From Trueperaceae bacterium (lineage in GTDB: Bacteria > Deinococcota > Deinococci > Deinococcales > Trueperaceae), in the NCBI GenBank assembly GCA_011389865.1, contig JAABTL010000013.1, positions 1-64,000 on the forward strand: DNA of 64,000 nt. The letters run 5' to 3'. Below, piece after piece: positions 1 to 10,176 of this stretch. Below the pieces are notes generated by a model. It ran no database searches, had not been told where the DNA came from, and was given only the letters and a program-made list of their open reading frames with translations. The translations under genes and the position numbers were made by a program. Each line of letters begins with the position of its first letter. Position 1 is the first letter of the stretch.

Positions 1-2
1 AC

Positions 3-491
3 CTCGTCGCGCGCCACGGGCTCGCGCCCGACAGCCCCGTGCTGTTCTCGACCCTGACGCTCTTCAGCGTCTCCGCCGCGCTAGGCGGCATCGTGGCGGG
101 CGCGCTGGAGCGCCGCGCGCCCCGCTCGCTGCTGATCGTCTCCAGCATGCTCGCCTCGCTCGTGCCCTTCGGCCTGCTGTTCGTGTTGGCGCCGGGTACC
201 GTGGGTTACTTCGCGGCCGTGGTGGCCGCGGGGGCCCTGGTCAACGCCGGCCTGCCGCTCATGGTGGTCGCCGCGCAGGACCTGGCCCCGCATGCCATGG
301 GCGCCGCCTCGGGCCTGCTCATGGGGTTCACCTGGGGCACCGCGGGCCTGCTGTACGTCGGCGTCGGGGCCCTGCAGGAGAGCCTCGGCCTGTTGCCGGC
401 GATGGCGCTGGCGTACGCGCTGATCGTGCCGGCCGGGGCGCTGGCGCTGGCGGTGATCCGGCGCGAGGAGACGGCCGCTCGCGACGCCTGA
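3..491 (+). CDS. MFS transporter, C-terminal part (partial at window edge)
   Basis: The reading frame is open from the first full codon, so the gene begins before the window. About 160 residues with four to five hydrophobic segments remain. The loop after the first segment has an Arg-rich cytoplasmic stretch (LERRAPRS), and a later segment carries the Gly-rich pattern SGLLMGFTWGTAGL, which resembles the fosmidomycin-resistance (FSR) branch of the major facilitator superfamily. Substrate cannot be told from the tail alone. It converges on fba, with a hairpin between them. Confidence 0.75.
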   Translation, partial: LVARHGLAPDSPVLFSTLTLFSVSAALGGIVAGALERRAPRSLLIVSSMLASLVPFGLLFVLAPGTVGYFAAVVAAGALVNAGLPLMVVAAQDLAPHAMGAASGLLMGFTWGTAGLLYVGVGALQESLGLLPAMALAYALIVPAGALALAVIRREETAARDA

Positions 492-533
492 AGCGCCGGC
501 AGCGAGTACGGGTTGGCCTTGGTTCTCGACGGC

Positions 534-566
534 GCGGGCCGCGGCGATCGAAGCGCCGCGGCCCGC
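534..566. terminator. Hairpin between convergent MFS and fba genes
   Basis: A perfect 13-bp inverted repeat (GCGGGCCGCGGCG and its complement) with a 7-base loop lies between two convergent genes. It has no T tract, so its role as a two-way terminator is inferred from position. Confidence 0.55.
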
Positions 567-584
567 GATGTGACGGACGGTGGA

Positions 585-1505
585 TCAGGCCTTGCCGGCG
601 GACCCGAACACCTCGAGGCGCTCGGCCACCACCTGGCGCATGAGGTCGCGCGCGGGGCCGAGGATCTTGCGGGGGTCGAACTCCTTGGGCTTGGCAGCCA
701 GCGTCTCGCGCACGGCGACCGTGAACGCCAGCCGCAGGTCGGTGTCGGTGTTGATCTTGGCGATGCCGTGCTGCACGGCCTCGCGCACGTCGTCCTCGTG
801 GATCCCCGAGGCGTCCTTCAGCTGGCCGCCGGCGGCGTTGAGGCGCTCCACCAGGTAGGTGGGCACGCCCGAGGCGCCGTGCATGACCAGCGGGTGCGGC
901 AGGATCGCGGCGATCTCGCGGATGCGCTTGTGATCGATGTAGGGCCGGCCCTTGCCCTTGTTGGCGCCGTGGCTGGTGCCGATCGCGACGGCCAGGAAGT
1001 CAGCGCCGGTGGCCGCCATGAAACGCTCGGCCTCGTCGGGCTTCGTGAGGATCGCGTCCTCGGCGGCGACCACCACGTGCTCCTCGACCCCGCCGAGGCG
1101 ACCGATCTCGGCCTCGACCGACACGCCGGCCGCGTGCGCGGCGTCGACGACGCGCTTGGTCTCGGCGATGTTCGTCTCCTCGTCCTCGTGGGACTTGTCG
1201 ATCATCACCGAGGTGAAGCCGAGGCGGATGCAGCGCACGCAGCTCTCGAACGAGCTGCCGTGGTCCAGGTGCACGGCCACGGGCACGGTGGCCTCGCGCC
1301 CCATGCCGAGCACCAGGTCGACGAGCGGCTTGCCGCCGTACTTGAGGGCGCCCTCGGAGAGCGCCAGCAGCACCGGCGAACGGGCGGCTTCACAGGCCTC
1401 CAGAACCGCCTGGGTGATCTCGAGGTCGTTGGTGTTGAAGGCGCCCACGCCGTACTTGCCTGCGCGGGCGGCCTGGAGGATGTCGAGTCCAGTCGCGAGA
1501 GGCAT
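585..1505 (-). CDS. fba: Class II fructose-bisphosphate aldolase
   Basis: Cleaves or forms fructose 1,6-bisphosphate in glycolysis and gluconeogenesis, in the cytoplasm. The 306-residue protein has the zinc-dependent class II motifs: HLDHG at about 79-83 (catalytic Asp81, zinc ligand His82), Glu133 in EAEIG, His179 in GTSHG and His209 in LVMHGASG, followed by the phosphate-binding NTDTDLR. Length matches the short Thermus-type enzymes. The ATG lies six bases after TAGACT and has no Shine-Dalgarno sequence, so the mRNA is probably leaderless. The TAG of that hexamer is the stop codon of mqnB upstream. Confidence 0.93.
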   Translation of the reverse strand: MPLATGLDILQAARAGKYGVGAFNTNDLEITQAVLEACEAARSPVLLALSEGALKYGGKPLVDLVLGMGREATVPVAVHLDHGSSFESCVRCIRLGFTSVMIDKSHEDEETNIAETKRVVDAAHAAGVSVEAEIGRLGGVEEHVVVAAEDAILTKPDEAERFMAATGADFLAVAIGTSHGANKGKGRPYIDHKRIREIAAILPHPLVMHGASGVPTYLVERLNAAGGQLKDASGIHEDDVREAVQHGIAKINTDTDLRLAFTVAVRETLAAKPKEFDPRKILGPARDLMRQVVAERLEVFGSAGKA

Positions 1506-1511
1506 GGGTGC

Positions 1512-1517
1512 AGTCTA
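1512..1517 (-). promoter_or_regulatory. -10 element TAGACT of fba
   Basis: TAGACT ends six bases before the fba ATG. Its first three bases are the mqnB stop codon. I see no convincing -35. Confidence 0.6.
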
Positions 1518-2329
1518 CCACCCGGTCATGAAGCCGCTTTCCGCCGTGTCCCGCACGATCTCGTTCCACGTCGGGTCGTCGGCGACGCCGCCGAGCGCCG
1601 CCGCCGCTGCGTCGGTGGAAGCGCGGATGGCGCCGCGCAGGTCCCACCGCGCACGGTCGCGCTCGCCCACCACGTTCGACACCGCCCGGAGCTCGGCGAA
1701 CGGCACGCCCAGGCGCGCCGCCACCGCCGCGGCGGCGGCGCCCTCCATGCTCTCGATGGAGACGTCGAAGCGCCGCTGCATGGCGGCGCCGCGTTCCACG
1801 TCCGCGGTTACCGCGTCGAGCGTGGCGAAGCGGCCGCGCGGCAGCCCGCTCGCTGACGCGAGCAGGCCCGTCCAGCGGGCGTCGGTGGGCACGGCGCGGT
1901 CGGGCGCCGCCAGGTCGGGCGCCGCCCGCTCGCCGGGGCGCGCAGGGAGCAACGGCACCCTCAGCCCCTCGAAGTCGGCCCACCCGTCGTCGCCCGCGAC
2001 GCCGAGGTCGAGCTCCAGGTCGGCGTCGGCCAGCATCGTCAGCCCGACGCTGAGGAAGCTCCCCAGGTAGGCACCGCCGACGCCGACCTGCAGGATCGCC
2101 GCCGGCCGGTGCGCCCGCACGGACCACGCCAGGCCGGCCGCCGTACGGGCCTTGCCGACACCGAGCGCCTGCGCCACCACCTCGAGCCCGGCGAAGCGAC
2201 CGCGAACGGCCTCCGTCCAGCCCGTGTCGGACGACTCGGGGCCGTTCAGGCGCTCCACCAGCGGCGCCAACTCGAACGCGGTGGCCGCGACGACCAGGAT
2301 GGGCGCGATCGGCGTCGGGGCGGGGCCGC

Positions 2330-2333
<4 letters not shown>
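1515..2333 (-). CDS. mqnB: Futalosine hydrolase (menaquinone biosynthesis)
   Basis: Removes hypoxanthine from futalosine, giving dehypoxanthine futalosine in the futalosine route to menaquinone. The 272-residue protein belongs to the PNP/UDP phosphorylase superfamily. The purine-site signature SIESMEGAAAA lies near residue 210, and the C-terminal SNVVGERDRARWDL segment is typical of MqnB rather than MTA/SAH nucleosidase. The GTG start overlaps the ftsY stop by four bases (GTGA), which fixes the start and implies translational coupling. A plain nucleosidase of the same superfamily is the alternative. Confidence 0.82.
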
Positions 2334-3274
<941 letters not shown>

Positions 3275-3276
3275 CC

Positions 3277-4830
3277 TCAGCTCCGCTCGGCGGGCATGGG
3301 CGGTCGACGCTTGCCCTTGGCCGCGGCGGCCTTGGCGGCCGCCTCGGCCTCCGCCTTGAGTCGTTCGGGGTCGTCATCGGGGAGGCCCTCCTGGATCGCC
3401 TGCAGCGCCTGCCCGAGGCGCGTCAGCGTGCGCCCGCGGCCCATGATCGCGACGAGGTCGACCACGGCTGGCGCCTGACTGGTGCCCGTCAGGGCGACGC
3501 GCAGGGGCATGAGCACCTTGCCCAGCGGCACCGCCTGCCGCTGCACGTAGTCGTGCAGGAGGTCGTCGATCGCGTCGTCGTCGAAGAACTCGAGGCGGGA
3601 GAACTCGCGCTCGAGGTCCTCGAGGTACGACTGGCCGGCCGCCAGCCGGCGGCGGGCGTCCGCGTCGTAGGTCACGCGTTCGACGTAGAAGTAGTCGGCC
3701 TGCTCCGCGAGTTCGGCCAGCGTCTCGGCCCGCGGACGCAGGACGTCGACGACGTCGAGCAGGTAGTCCTCGTCGCTCGGGTCGTGGCCGCGCTCGACGA
3801 GCCAGGGCGCGAGCCGCGCGCCGACGGCCTCCAGCGACAGGACCTCGCGCAGGTAGCGGGCGTTGAGGTTGCGCAGCCGCTTGAGGTCGAACACCGGCCC
3901 GCCGAGCGAGACGCGCTCCAGGTCGAACGCGGCGACGAACGCCTCGAGCGTGAACACCTCGCGCCCGTCGGGCATGCTCCAGCCCATCGTGGCCAGGAAG
4001 TTGACCAACGCCTCGGGCAGGATGCCCTGCGCGCGGTACGACTCGGCGCTGGTGTCCATCTTGCGTTTGGAGATCTTGGTCTTGTTCGCGTCGGGGTTGC
4101 GCAGCAGCGGCAGATGGGCGAACACGGGCGGCGTCCAGCCGAAGGCGCGGTAGAGCAGGACGTGCAGCGGGGTCGACACGACCCACTCCTCGGCGCGCAC
4201 GACGTGGCTGATGCCCATGAGGTGGTCGTCGATCACGTTGGCGAGGTGGTAGGTCGGGTAGCCGTCGCTCTTGAGCAGGACCGCGTCACGGATCTCCGCG
4301 TTCGGCACCGACACGTCGCCCCGCAGGAGATCGTGGAACGTGGTGTGCCCCTCGTCGGGCGTGCGCAGGCGCACGACGTGCGGCTCGCCGGCCTCGGCAC
4401 GGCGGCGCTGCTCGGCCGGGTCGAGTTCGCGGCCGCGACCGTCGTAGCCGGGGTCGATCCCGCGGCGCTGCTGCTCGAGGCGCATCGCGTCGAGCTCGTC
4501 GGCGGTCTCGAACGCGCGGTAGGCGTGGCCCTCGGCGAGCAGCCGGTCGATGTGCTCGCGGTAGATCGCGAGTCGTTCGCTCTGGCGGTAGGGGCCGTGA
4601 TCGCCGCCGATCCCCGGGCCCTCGTCGGGCGGCAGGCCCAGCCAGCGCAAGACGTCGATGATGCGCGCCTCGGCGGCGGCCACGTAGCGGGCGCGGTCGG
4701 TGTCCTCGACGCGGAGGACGAAGCGGCCGCCGTGCCGCTTCGCGTACGCGTAGTTGAACAGGGCGACGTAGGCGGTGCCGACGTGCGGGTCACCGGTGGG
4801 CGACGGTGCGATGCGGGTGACGACGGGCAT
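3277..4830 (-). CDS. gltX: Glutamyl-tRNA synthetase
   Basis: Charges tRNA-Glu with glutamate. The 517-residue protein has the class I signatures: a HIGH-like HVGT after SPTGDP near the N-terminus and KISKRK in mid-protein, followed by the helical anticodon-binding domain. I chose the ATG at 4830 because GGAGG lies eight bases upstream. The in-frame ATG at 4854 has no ribosome binding site and would add eight unconserved residues. First gene of gltX-ftsY-mqnB. A shorter paralogue, gluQ, lies at 46141-47115. Confidence 0.93.
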   Translation of the reverse strand: MPVVTRIAPSPTGDPHVGTAYVALFNYAYAKRHGGRFVLRVEDTDRARYVAAAEARIIDVLRWLGLPPDEGPGIGGDHGPYRQSERLAIYREHIDRLLAEGHAYRAFETADELDAMRLEQQRRGIDPGYDGRGRELDPAEQRRRAEAGEPHVVRLRTPDEGHTTFHDLLRGDVSVPNAEIRDAVLLKSDGYPTYHLANVIDDHLMGISHVVRAEEWVVSTPLHVLLYRAFGWTPPVFAHLPLLRNPDANKTKISKRKMDTSAESYRAQGILPEALVNFLATMGWSMPDGREVFTLEAFVAAFDLERVSLGGPVFDLKRLRNLNARYLREVLSLEAVGARLAPWLVERGHDPSDEDYLLDVVDVLRPRAETLAELAEQADYFYVERVTYDADARRRLAAGQSYLEDLEREFSRLEFFDDDAIDDLLHDYVQRQAVPLGKVLMPLRVALTGTSQAPAVVDLVAIMGRGRTLTRLGQALQAIQEGLPDDDPERLKAEAEAAAKAAAAKGKRRPPMPAERS

Positions 4831-4869
4831 GGGGCGCCTCCTACGGTCCTCCATGGTACCGCGGGCCGC

Positions 4870-5670
4870 TCAACCCAGGGCGAGCCGCGCGAGCGTGATG
4901 CCGGCGACCAGCCACAGGTAGGGAGCGAACACGCGGAAGCGGCCGCGCCGGAGCACGGCGAACAGCACGAACAGCGCGGCGTAGCCGACGACGGCCGAGG
5001 CCACGGTCATGCCGACGAGCACGCCCCAGTCGAAGTCGGCGCCCGCGACCTCGCCGACCGTCAGGACGGCGACGCCGGCGGACGCGAGCAGGTACATCAG
5101 GAACGACAGGCGCGGGGCGAGATCGGCTGAGCCGCCGCGCCACAGCAGCGCCACGATCGTGGCGCCGGAGCGGGAGACCCCCGGGACGACCGCCAGCCCC
5201 TGCGCGGCACCCGCGACGAGCGCGTCGACGAAACCGAGGTCGCGGACGGTGGCCTTGGGCCCGCCGCGAGGCGCGGTCCACAGCAGCGCGCCGGTCGCGA
5301 TCATCGCCAGCGACACCGGCAGCGGGGCGTTGAGGTCCTCGAACACGGGCCGCAGCAGCAGGCCGATGACGACGGTGGGCACGCTGCCGACGAGCACCAG
5401 GAGCGCCAGGCGCCAGCCCTCGCTGCGGCGCCCCTCCGCGGAACGCAGGCCCGCGACGAAGCCGCCCGCGGCGGTGAGCACGTCGCGCCAGAGGAACGCC
5501 AACACGGCGAGCAGGGTGCCGGTGTTGGTCGCGAAGGTGACGACCGCCGGCAACTGGTCGCCCCAGCCGAGGTGGTAGTTGGTCAGCACCAGGTGGCCCG
5601 AGCTCGAGACCGGCAGGAACTCGGTGAGGCCCTGGACCACGCCCAGCATCACGGCTTGGATCGCGTCCAT
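4870..5670 (-). CDS. uppP: Undecaprenyl-diphosphatase (BacA/UppP family)
   Basis: Integral membrane phosphatase recycling undecaprenyl pyrophosphate for peptidoglycan and polysaccharide synthesis. In 266 residues about eight hydrophobic helices are visible. The two signature motifs are QGLTEFLPVSSSGH (about 13-26) and VPGVSRSGATI (about 158-168), which carry the catalytic Glu, Ser and Arg residues of the family. A GGAGG precedes the ATG by eight bases. It follows rpsI on the same strand after a 109-base gap with a hairpin. Confidence 0.92.
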   Translation of the reverse strand: MDAIQAVMLGVVQGLTEFLPVSSSGHLVLTNYHLGWGDQLPAVVTFATNTGTLLAVLAFLWRDVLTAAGGFVAGLRSAEGRRSEGWRLALLVLVGSVPTVVIGLLLRPVFEDLNAPLPVSLAMIATGALLWTAPRGGPKATVRDLGFVDALVAGAAQGLAVVPGVSRSGATIVALLWRGGSADLAPRLSFLMYLLASAGVAVLTVGEVAGADFDWGVLVGMTVASAVVGYAALFVLFAVLRRGRFRVFAPYLWLVAGITLARLALG

Positions 5671-5701
5671 CGGTGGCCTCCTCTCGGCCCTGGTGCAAGA
5701 C

Positions 5702-5734
5702 GTGCGGCGCGAGGCTCGAGGCCGCGCGCCGCAC
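5702..5734 (-). terminator. Hairpin between rpsI and uppP
   Basis: A perfect 10-bp stem (GTGCGGCGCG with CGCGCCGCAC) lies after rpsI and before uppP. A shorter 6-bp stem (GCGTGG/CCACGC) sits at 5751-5767. No T run follows, so the role as an rpsI terminator is inferred. Confidence 0.4.
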
Positions 5735-5779
5735 CGGGATTCGGGATCGGGCGTGGACGGACCACGCCGGGACGTCGGT

Positions 5780-6166
5780 TCAGCGCTTGCTGTACTGCGG
5801 GGCGCGCCGCGCCTTGCGCAGGCCGTACTTCTTGCTCTCCACGATGCGCGCGTCGCGGCTGAGGTAGCCCCCCGACTTCAGGGCGGGCCGGAAGTTGGGG
5901 TCGACCTTGACGAGCGCCCGCGCCACGCCGAGCTTGATCGCGTCGGCCTGACCGCTGGGACCGCCGCCGGCGACGGTGATCAGCGCATCGTAGCGACCCG
6001 CGGTGTTCGTCACCTTCAGGGGCTCGAGCGCCTGGACGCCGACGAGGATGCCCCGGAAGTAATCCTGGAACTCCTTGCCGTTCACGGTGATGCGACCCTG
6101 GCCGGGGCGCAGGAAGACGCGCGCGATCGCCGCCTTGCGGCGTCCGGTGCCGTAGTACTGTTCCAT
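5780..6166 (-). CDS. rpsI: 30S ribosomal protein S9
   Basis: Small-subunit protein whose basic C-terminal tail reaches the P-site tRNA. In 128 residues it opens with [19 protein letters not shown] and ends in the characteristic SKR, with the [16 protein letters not shown] tail. Its ATG shares one base with the rplM stop (TGATG), so the two are coupled, the usual L13-S9 order. Confidence 0.96.
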   Translation of the reverse strand: MEQYYGTGRRKAAIARVFLRPGQGRITVNGKEFQDYFRGILVGVQALEPLKVTNTAGRYDALITVAGGGPSGQADAIKLGVARALVKVDPNFRPALKSGGYLSRDARIVESKKYGLRKARRAPQYSKR

Positions 6167-6591
6167 CAGCGGATCTCCATGGGGGTGGGCACCTGGGCGG
6201 CGTGCGGGTGCACTTCGCCGGCGTAGACCTTGAGCCGGCGGATGAGCTTGCGGCCGAGCCGGTTCTTGGGCAGCATGCCCCAGACGGCCCGTTCGAGGAC
6301 GCGCTCCGGGTGCTTGTCGAGCATCTCGCGGGCGGTCGTGGTCTTCAGGCCGCCCTGGTAGCCCGTGTAGCGGGTGTAGACCTTCTGGTCCAGCTTGTTC
6401 CCGCTGAAGACGACCTTGTCGGCGTTGACGACGATGACGAAGTCGCCGCCGGCCTGATGCGGCGTGAAGTCGGGTTTGTGCTTGCCACGGAGCACGCTGG
6501 CGACCTGGGTCGCGAGGCGTCCGACGGTCTGGCCGGTCGCGTCGACGACCACCCAACCTGGCGTGGGCTCCTTGGGAAAGTACGTGCTCAT
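6166..6591 (-). CDS. rplM: 50S ribosomal protein L13
   Basis: Early-assembling large-subunit protein. The 141 residues contain [19 protein letters not shown], the [16 protein letters not shown] segment and the conserved MLPKNRLGR near the C-terminus. First gene of rplM-rpsI, served by a good promoter about 120 bases upstream. The ATG at 6591 gives the normal family length. Confidence 0.96.
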   Translation of the reverse strand: MSTYFPKEPTPGWVVVDATGQTVGRLATQVASVLRGKHKPDFTPHQAGGDFVIVVNADKVVFSGNKLDQKVYTRYTGYQGGLKTTTAREMLDKHPERVLERAVWGMLPKNRLGRKLIRRLKVYAGEVHPHAAQVPTPMEIR

Positions 6592-6709
6592 GCTGGGCGC
6601 ACCTCTCGGGTTCACCCCAGACGCGTGGTCGCGACGGGGCGGGTGCGCGGCCGGGTGATCAGGGTGACGGTGGTGGTCGTCATGGCCGACGCGCGCGAAA
6701 CCAAACGCG

Positions 6710-6738
6710 AGCGTAGCACAGGCGCGCGTGCGCGGCAA
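6710..6738 (-). promoter_or_regulatory. Promoter of rplM-rpsI (TTGCCG-17-TACGCT)
   Basis: On the minus strand TTGCCG and TACGCT are separated by exactly 17 bases, about 120 bases upstream of rplM, leaving a long untranslated leader that could carry autoregulation. The rest of 6592-6841 holds no gene. Confidence 0.6.
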
Positions 6739-6790
6739 GCAAGCGGCAGGCGAGACGCGGCGAGGGCCAGGTCGGCGACGCCCGCGGCCC

Positions 6791-6837
6791 GCCGTCGCTC
6801 GCGGGTTGGCGGGAGGCAGCCCCGCGGGAGCGACGGC
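6791..6837 (-). terminator. Terminator-like hairpin after nrdR
   Basis: A 10-bp stem (GCCGTCGCTC with GAGCGACGGC), with an inner GCGGG/CCCGC pairing, begins five bases after the nrdR stop codon. Confidence 0.5.
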
Positions 6838-6841
6838 CGGG

Positions 6842-7300
6842 TCAGCCTGGCGGGTCGCCCAGCTCACCCAACTGCTTGATCTCCTCGATGAAGCGGTCGA
6901 CGGAGTCGAAATCGCGGTAGACGGAGAGGAACCGGATGTAGGCGACGTCGTCCAGGCCCTTGAGGAAGTGCAGCGTGCGGCGACCGATCTCCTCGCTGGC
7001 GATCTCGGGCACCTGGACCTCGTCCTCGAAGCCGTACGCGAACTCCCGCAGCTGCTTCTCCGTGATCGGACGCTTGTTGCACGCGATGCGCAGCTTGTCG
7101 AGCAGCTTGTCGGGGTTGAACGCCTCGAGGCGACCCGAGCGCTTGCGTACCATCAGCGCCTCGAACTGGGCCCGCTCGTAGCTGGTGAAGCGGCGGTGGC
7201 AGGCGCCACACTCGCGCCGCCGGCGGATCGCGGTGCCCTCGTCCGCCGGCCGCGAGTTGACCACCCGGGTGTCGTTCGAGGAGCAGTACGGGCACTTCAC
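6842..7300 (-). CDS. nrdR: Transcriptional repressor NrdR
   Basis: Zinc- and nucleotide-binding repressor of ribonucleotide reductase genes. In 152 residues it has an N-terminal zinc ribbon, CPYC (3-6) paired with CGAC at about 31-34, then an ATP-cone domain with [11 protein letters not shown] at about 51. Length and layout match the family. The GTG start overlaps the stop of the upstream SDR-like gene (GTGA). No ribonucleotide reductase gene is in the window. Confidence 0.95.
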   Translation of the reverse strand: MKCPYCSSNDTRVVNSRPADEGTAIRRRRECGACHRRFTSYERAQFEALMVRKRSGRLEAFNPDKLLDKLRIACNKRPITEKQLREFAYGFEDEVQVPEIASEEIGRRTLHFLKGLDDVAYIRFLSVYRDFDSVDRFIEEIKQLGELGDPPG

Positions 7301-8253
7301 GCGCGACCGATCCGTCGCCCAGGGTCGGGGGCGGTCTCGTCACCGGCATCGTCGCCCACCAGCTGCCGCAGGGCCGTCTCGGCGGCCGTCAGGTTCGCGT
7401 CGTCGAGGCCCTCGTCGAGCAGGGGATCGAGGTCGGGCTCGCCGTTGCCGACCGGCGAGTCCTCCAGGTCGTCGTCGCTGTCGTTGTCGTCCTGGCGCAC
7501 GCTGTCGTCGAGCGCCGCCTGGACCTCCGGCAGCAGGGCCTCGATGACCTGGGGGGGCGGTGGCAGGGCCACGGCGATCTCCGCCCCGTGGACGCCGCCG
7601 CCGGCCTGACCACCGAGGAGGCGGACCAGGTGCACCAACTGGGCGTCGTGCCGCGGATCGGAGGCGGGTCGCGAGGGGACGACCACGTTGACCCGCAGGC
7701 CCCGAACCGGTTCCGCGAAGGCGTCGAGCAGGTCGGCCTCGTCGCTCAGCGCCAGCGGCGCCGGGAACGCGGCCGCGAGTCGGGCGAGGGCACCGCCGAC
7801 CGCGGCCAGGTGCGGGCGCTCGGGGTGCGGAGCGGGCGCGACGAGGACGACCCAGCTGCCGGGCGCGGCTCGCTGGGCCGAGCGGAGCACGAGCACGCTG
7901 CTGCGCACGGTCTCGTCGAAGAGCTCCACGAGCTCGCCCTCGGCGAGGTGATGGAAGGGCGTGGCGCTCTCGAAGGAGGCGACGTGGACGACGCCCGAGA
8001 GGCTGCCGAAGATCTCCCACACCTTGGCGAACGCGGCCTGGACGTCGAGGGCGGCGGTCGGGTCGGCCTGGATGGGGATCGCCTGGCCCCCGAGTTCCTC
8101 GATCTCGGCGGCGGTACGCGCGGCCAGATCGACGTCGCGGTCGGCACAGACGACGTCGTAGCCCGCCTGACCGTACGCGATCGCCACCGCTCGTCCGAAA
8201 CCCTGGCCCACCTGCGTGACCAGGACGACCTTCGCGCGCTCCATGCCGACCAT
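7297..8253 (-). CDS. Degenerate short-chain dehydrogenase-like protein with acidic tail
   Basis: The 318-residue protein has a Rossmann fold of the SDR type: a nucleotide-binding GQGFGRAVAIAYGQAGYDVV near the N-terminus and CADRD at the end of strand two. The catalytic Tyr-x3-Lys is absent: the corresponding region reads HLAAVGGAL. The Asn-Ala-Gly motif is also lost (HVASF). After about residue 240 comes a low-complexity acidic tail rich in Asp and Glu. I chose the ATG at 8253 because AGGAG sits five bases upstream. It is coupled to nrdR, so a regulatory or structural role is possible, but the function is unknown. Confidence 0.7.
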   Translation of the reverse strand: MVGMERAKVVLVTQVGQGFGRAVAIAYGQAGYDVVCADRDVDLAARTAAEIEELGGQAIPIQADPTAALDVQAAFAKVWEIFGSLSGVVHVASFESATPFHHLAEGELVELFDETVRSSVLVLRSAQRAAPGSWVVLVAPAPHPERPHLAAVGGALARLAAAFPAPLALSDEADLLDAFAEPVRGLRVNVVVPSRPASDPRHDAQLVHLVRLLGGQAGGGVHGAEIAVALPPPPQVIEALLPEVQAALDDSVRQDDNDSDDDLEDSPVGNGEPDLDPLLDEGLDDANLTAAETALRQLVGDDAGDETAPDPGRRIGRA

Positions 8254-8290
8254 GATACTCCTGGGTGGTTGCGGCGCGGCCGCGAGGCGG

Positions 8291-8296
8291 TAGCAT
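8291..8296 (+). promoter_or_regulatory. -10 element TAGCAT of accD-accA
   Basis: GGTAGCAT lies 36 bases before the accD ATG, leaving room for a short leader with the GGAGG ribosome binding site. Confidence 0.45.
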
Positions 8297-8332
8297 GTCG
8301 CGCGGGCCAGCGCCGGCCCCCGAGGAGGACGT

Positions 8333-9217
8333 ATGGCCCTGGAACGCTGGTTCCGCCGCCAACGACCGACGCGTGGCGACGATGATGCGACCCCGGCGGG
8401 CCTGTGGGTCAAGTGCTCGGCATGCCACGCGCAGCTGTACCGCAAGGACCTCGTCGCCCACCTGTACGTGTGCAAGGAGTGCGGCCACCACGAGCGCATG
8501 CCCGTGGCGGCGCGCATCGCGATGCTCACCGACGAAGGCAGCTTCGAACCGTGGTCCGGCGACGTGCGGCCGGTGGACGCGCTCGGGTTCGTCGACGTCG
8601 AGCCGTACGCCGAGCGACTGGCCGCCGTGCAGCAGAAGGCCGGGCGGCCGGACGCCATCGTCACCGGCGCCGCCCTCATGGAGGGCGAGCCCGTGGCCCT
8701 GGCGGTGATGGACTTCTCGTTCCTCGGCGGCTCGATGGGATCGGTCGTCGGTGAGGAGATCGCGCTGGCCGCGGAGCGCGCCGGCGAGGAGGATCGCGCG
8801 CTGGTGATGGTCGCCGCCTCGGGCGGCGCCCGCATGCAGGAGGGCGCGCTGTCGCTGATGCAGATGGCCAAGACCACGGTCGCCCTCGAGGGCCTGGCGT
8901 CGCGCCGCTTGCCGTACGTCTCCGTGCTCACCGATCCGACGACGGGCGGCGTCACCGCCTCCTTCGCCACGCTCGGCGACGTCATCTTCGCGGAGCCCGA
9001 CGCGCTGATCTGCTTCGCCGGCCCCAGGGTGATCCAGCAGACGATCAAGCAGGACCTGCCGGCCGGTTTCCAGCGCGCGGAGTTCCTGCTGCGCAAGGGC
9101 ATGATCGACGACGTGGTGCCGCGCGGTGAGCTCAAGCGGCGCCTGGCGGCCGTCATCGGCCTCCTGCGGGCGGGCGCCGCGACCATGGTGCCCGGCGCAC
9201 TGCCGGCGGGTGCCTGA
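8333..9217 (+). CDS. accD: Acetyl-CoA carboxylase carboxyltransferase subunit beta
   Basis: Beta half of the carboxyltransferase that makes malonyl-CoA for fatty acid synthesis. The 294 residues begin with the zinc ribbon (CSACHAQLY near 28 and CKECG near 50), followed by a crotonase-fold core with [12 protein letters not shown] and [10 protein letters not shown], the acetyl-CoA-binding signature. GGAGG lies five bases before the ATG. accA starts two bases after its stop. Confidence 0.95.
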   Translation: MALERWFRRQRPTRGDDDATPAGLWVKCSACHAQLYRKDLVAHLYVCKECGHHERMPVAARIAMLTDEGSFEPWSGDVRPVDALGFVDVEPYAERLAAVQQKAGRPDAIVTGAALMEGEPVALAVMDFSFLGGSMGSVVGEEIALAAERAGEEDRALVMVAASGGARMQEGALSLMQMAKTTVALEGLASRRLPYVSVLTDPTTGGVTASFATLGDVIFAEPDALICFAGPRVIQQTIKQDLPAGFQRAEFLLRKGMIDDVVPRGELKRRLAAVIGLLRAGAATMVPGALPAGA

Positions 9218-9219
9218 GC

Positions 9220-10176
9220 GTGGCGCTACCGTTCGAGAAGCCGATCGAGGACCTCGAGTCCAAGATCCGCGAGATGCAGGCCTACGCCGATGAGCAGCAG
9301 GTCGACCTCGCCGAGGAGATCTCGCTGCTGGAGCAGCGACTGGAGCGCCTCAAGCGCGAGACCTTCGCCCATCTCACCCGCTGGCAGCGGGTCCTGGTCG
9401 CGCGGGCGCCCGGGCGCCCCACCGCGCTGGATCACGTCGGGGCGTTCGTCGACGACTTCGTCGAGCTGCATGGCGACCGGGCGCTGGGGGACGACCCCGC
9501 GCTGGTCGCCGGCCTAGGCCGCGTGGACGGGGCCGGCGTCGTCGTCCTGGCGCAGCAGAAGGGGCGCGACACCAAGGAGAACATCCACCGAAACTTCGGC
9601 ATGGCGCACCCGAGCGGCTACCGCAAGGCGATGCGCATGATGGAGATGGCCGACAAGTTCGGCCTGGCGGTCGTCGCGCTGATCGACACCCCCGGCGCGT
9701 ACCCGGGCATCGCCGCCGAGGAGCAGGGGCAGGCGTGGGTCATCGCCGAGAGCATTCGACGGATGAGCCGCCTGCGGGTCCCCGCGGTCGCCGTCGTCGT
9801 GGGCGAGGGCGGGTCGGGCGGCGCGCTGGCGATCGGCGTCGCGAACCGGGTCCTGATCCTGGAGAACTCGGTGTACTCGGTCATCAGCCCCGAGTCGTGT
9901 GCCGCCATCCGCTGGCGGGACGCCGCGGAAGCCCCCCGCGCGGCCGAGGCGCTCAAGCTGACGTCGGCGGACTTGCTCGAGCAGGGGGTGGTCGACGAGA
10001 TCGTCGCCGAGCCGCTCGGCGGCGCCCACAAGGATCCGGCCACGGCCGTGGCCGCGACGGCGACCGCCGTGCGTGCGGCGCTGGCGAGCTTGCGGGGCCT
10101 GCCCGTCGAGGAGATCGTGCGCGCCCGCTCCGAGCGCTTCCGTCACATGGGGCGGGTGTTGGTCGACAGCGCCTGA
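9220..10176 (+). CDS. accA: Acetyl-CoA carboxylase carboxyltransferase subunit alpha
   Basis: Alpha half of the carboxyltransferase. In 318 residues it opens with the usual coiled-coil start ([12 protein letters not shown]), then [19 protein letters not shown], the [17 protein letters not shown] segment and [12 protein letters not shown]. The GTG start two bases after accD implies coupled synthesis of the two subunits. Its last 34 bases overlap the convergent rpe gene. Confidence 0.95.
   Translation: MALPFEKPIEDLESKIREMQAYADEQQVDLAEEISLLEQRLERLKRETFAHLTRWQRVLVARAPGRPTALDHVGAFVDDFVELHGDRALGDDPALVAGLGRVDGAGVVVLAQQKGRDTKENIHRNFGMAHPSGYRKAMRMMEMADKFGLAVVALIDTPGAYPGIAAEEQGQAWVIAESIRRMSRLRVPAVAVVVGEGGSGGALAIGVANRVLILENSVYSVISPESCAAIRWRDAAEAPRAAEALKLTSADLLEQGVVDEIVAEPLGGAHKDPATAVAATATAVRAALASLRGLPVEEIVRARSERFRHMGRVLVDSA

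Noticed and set aside
513-1856. Plus-strand open frame of 447 codons over fba and mqnB
   Set aside because: Antisense to two recognised genes, no motif, shadow composition.
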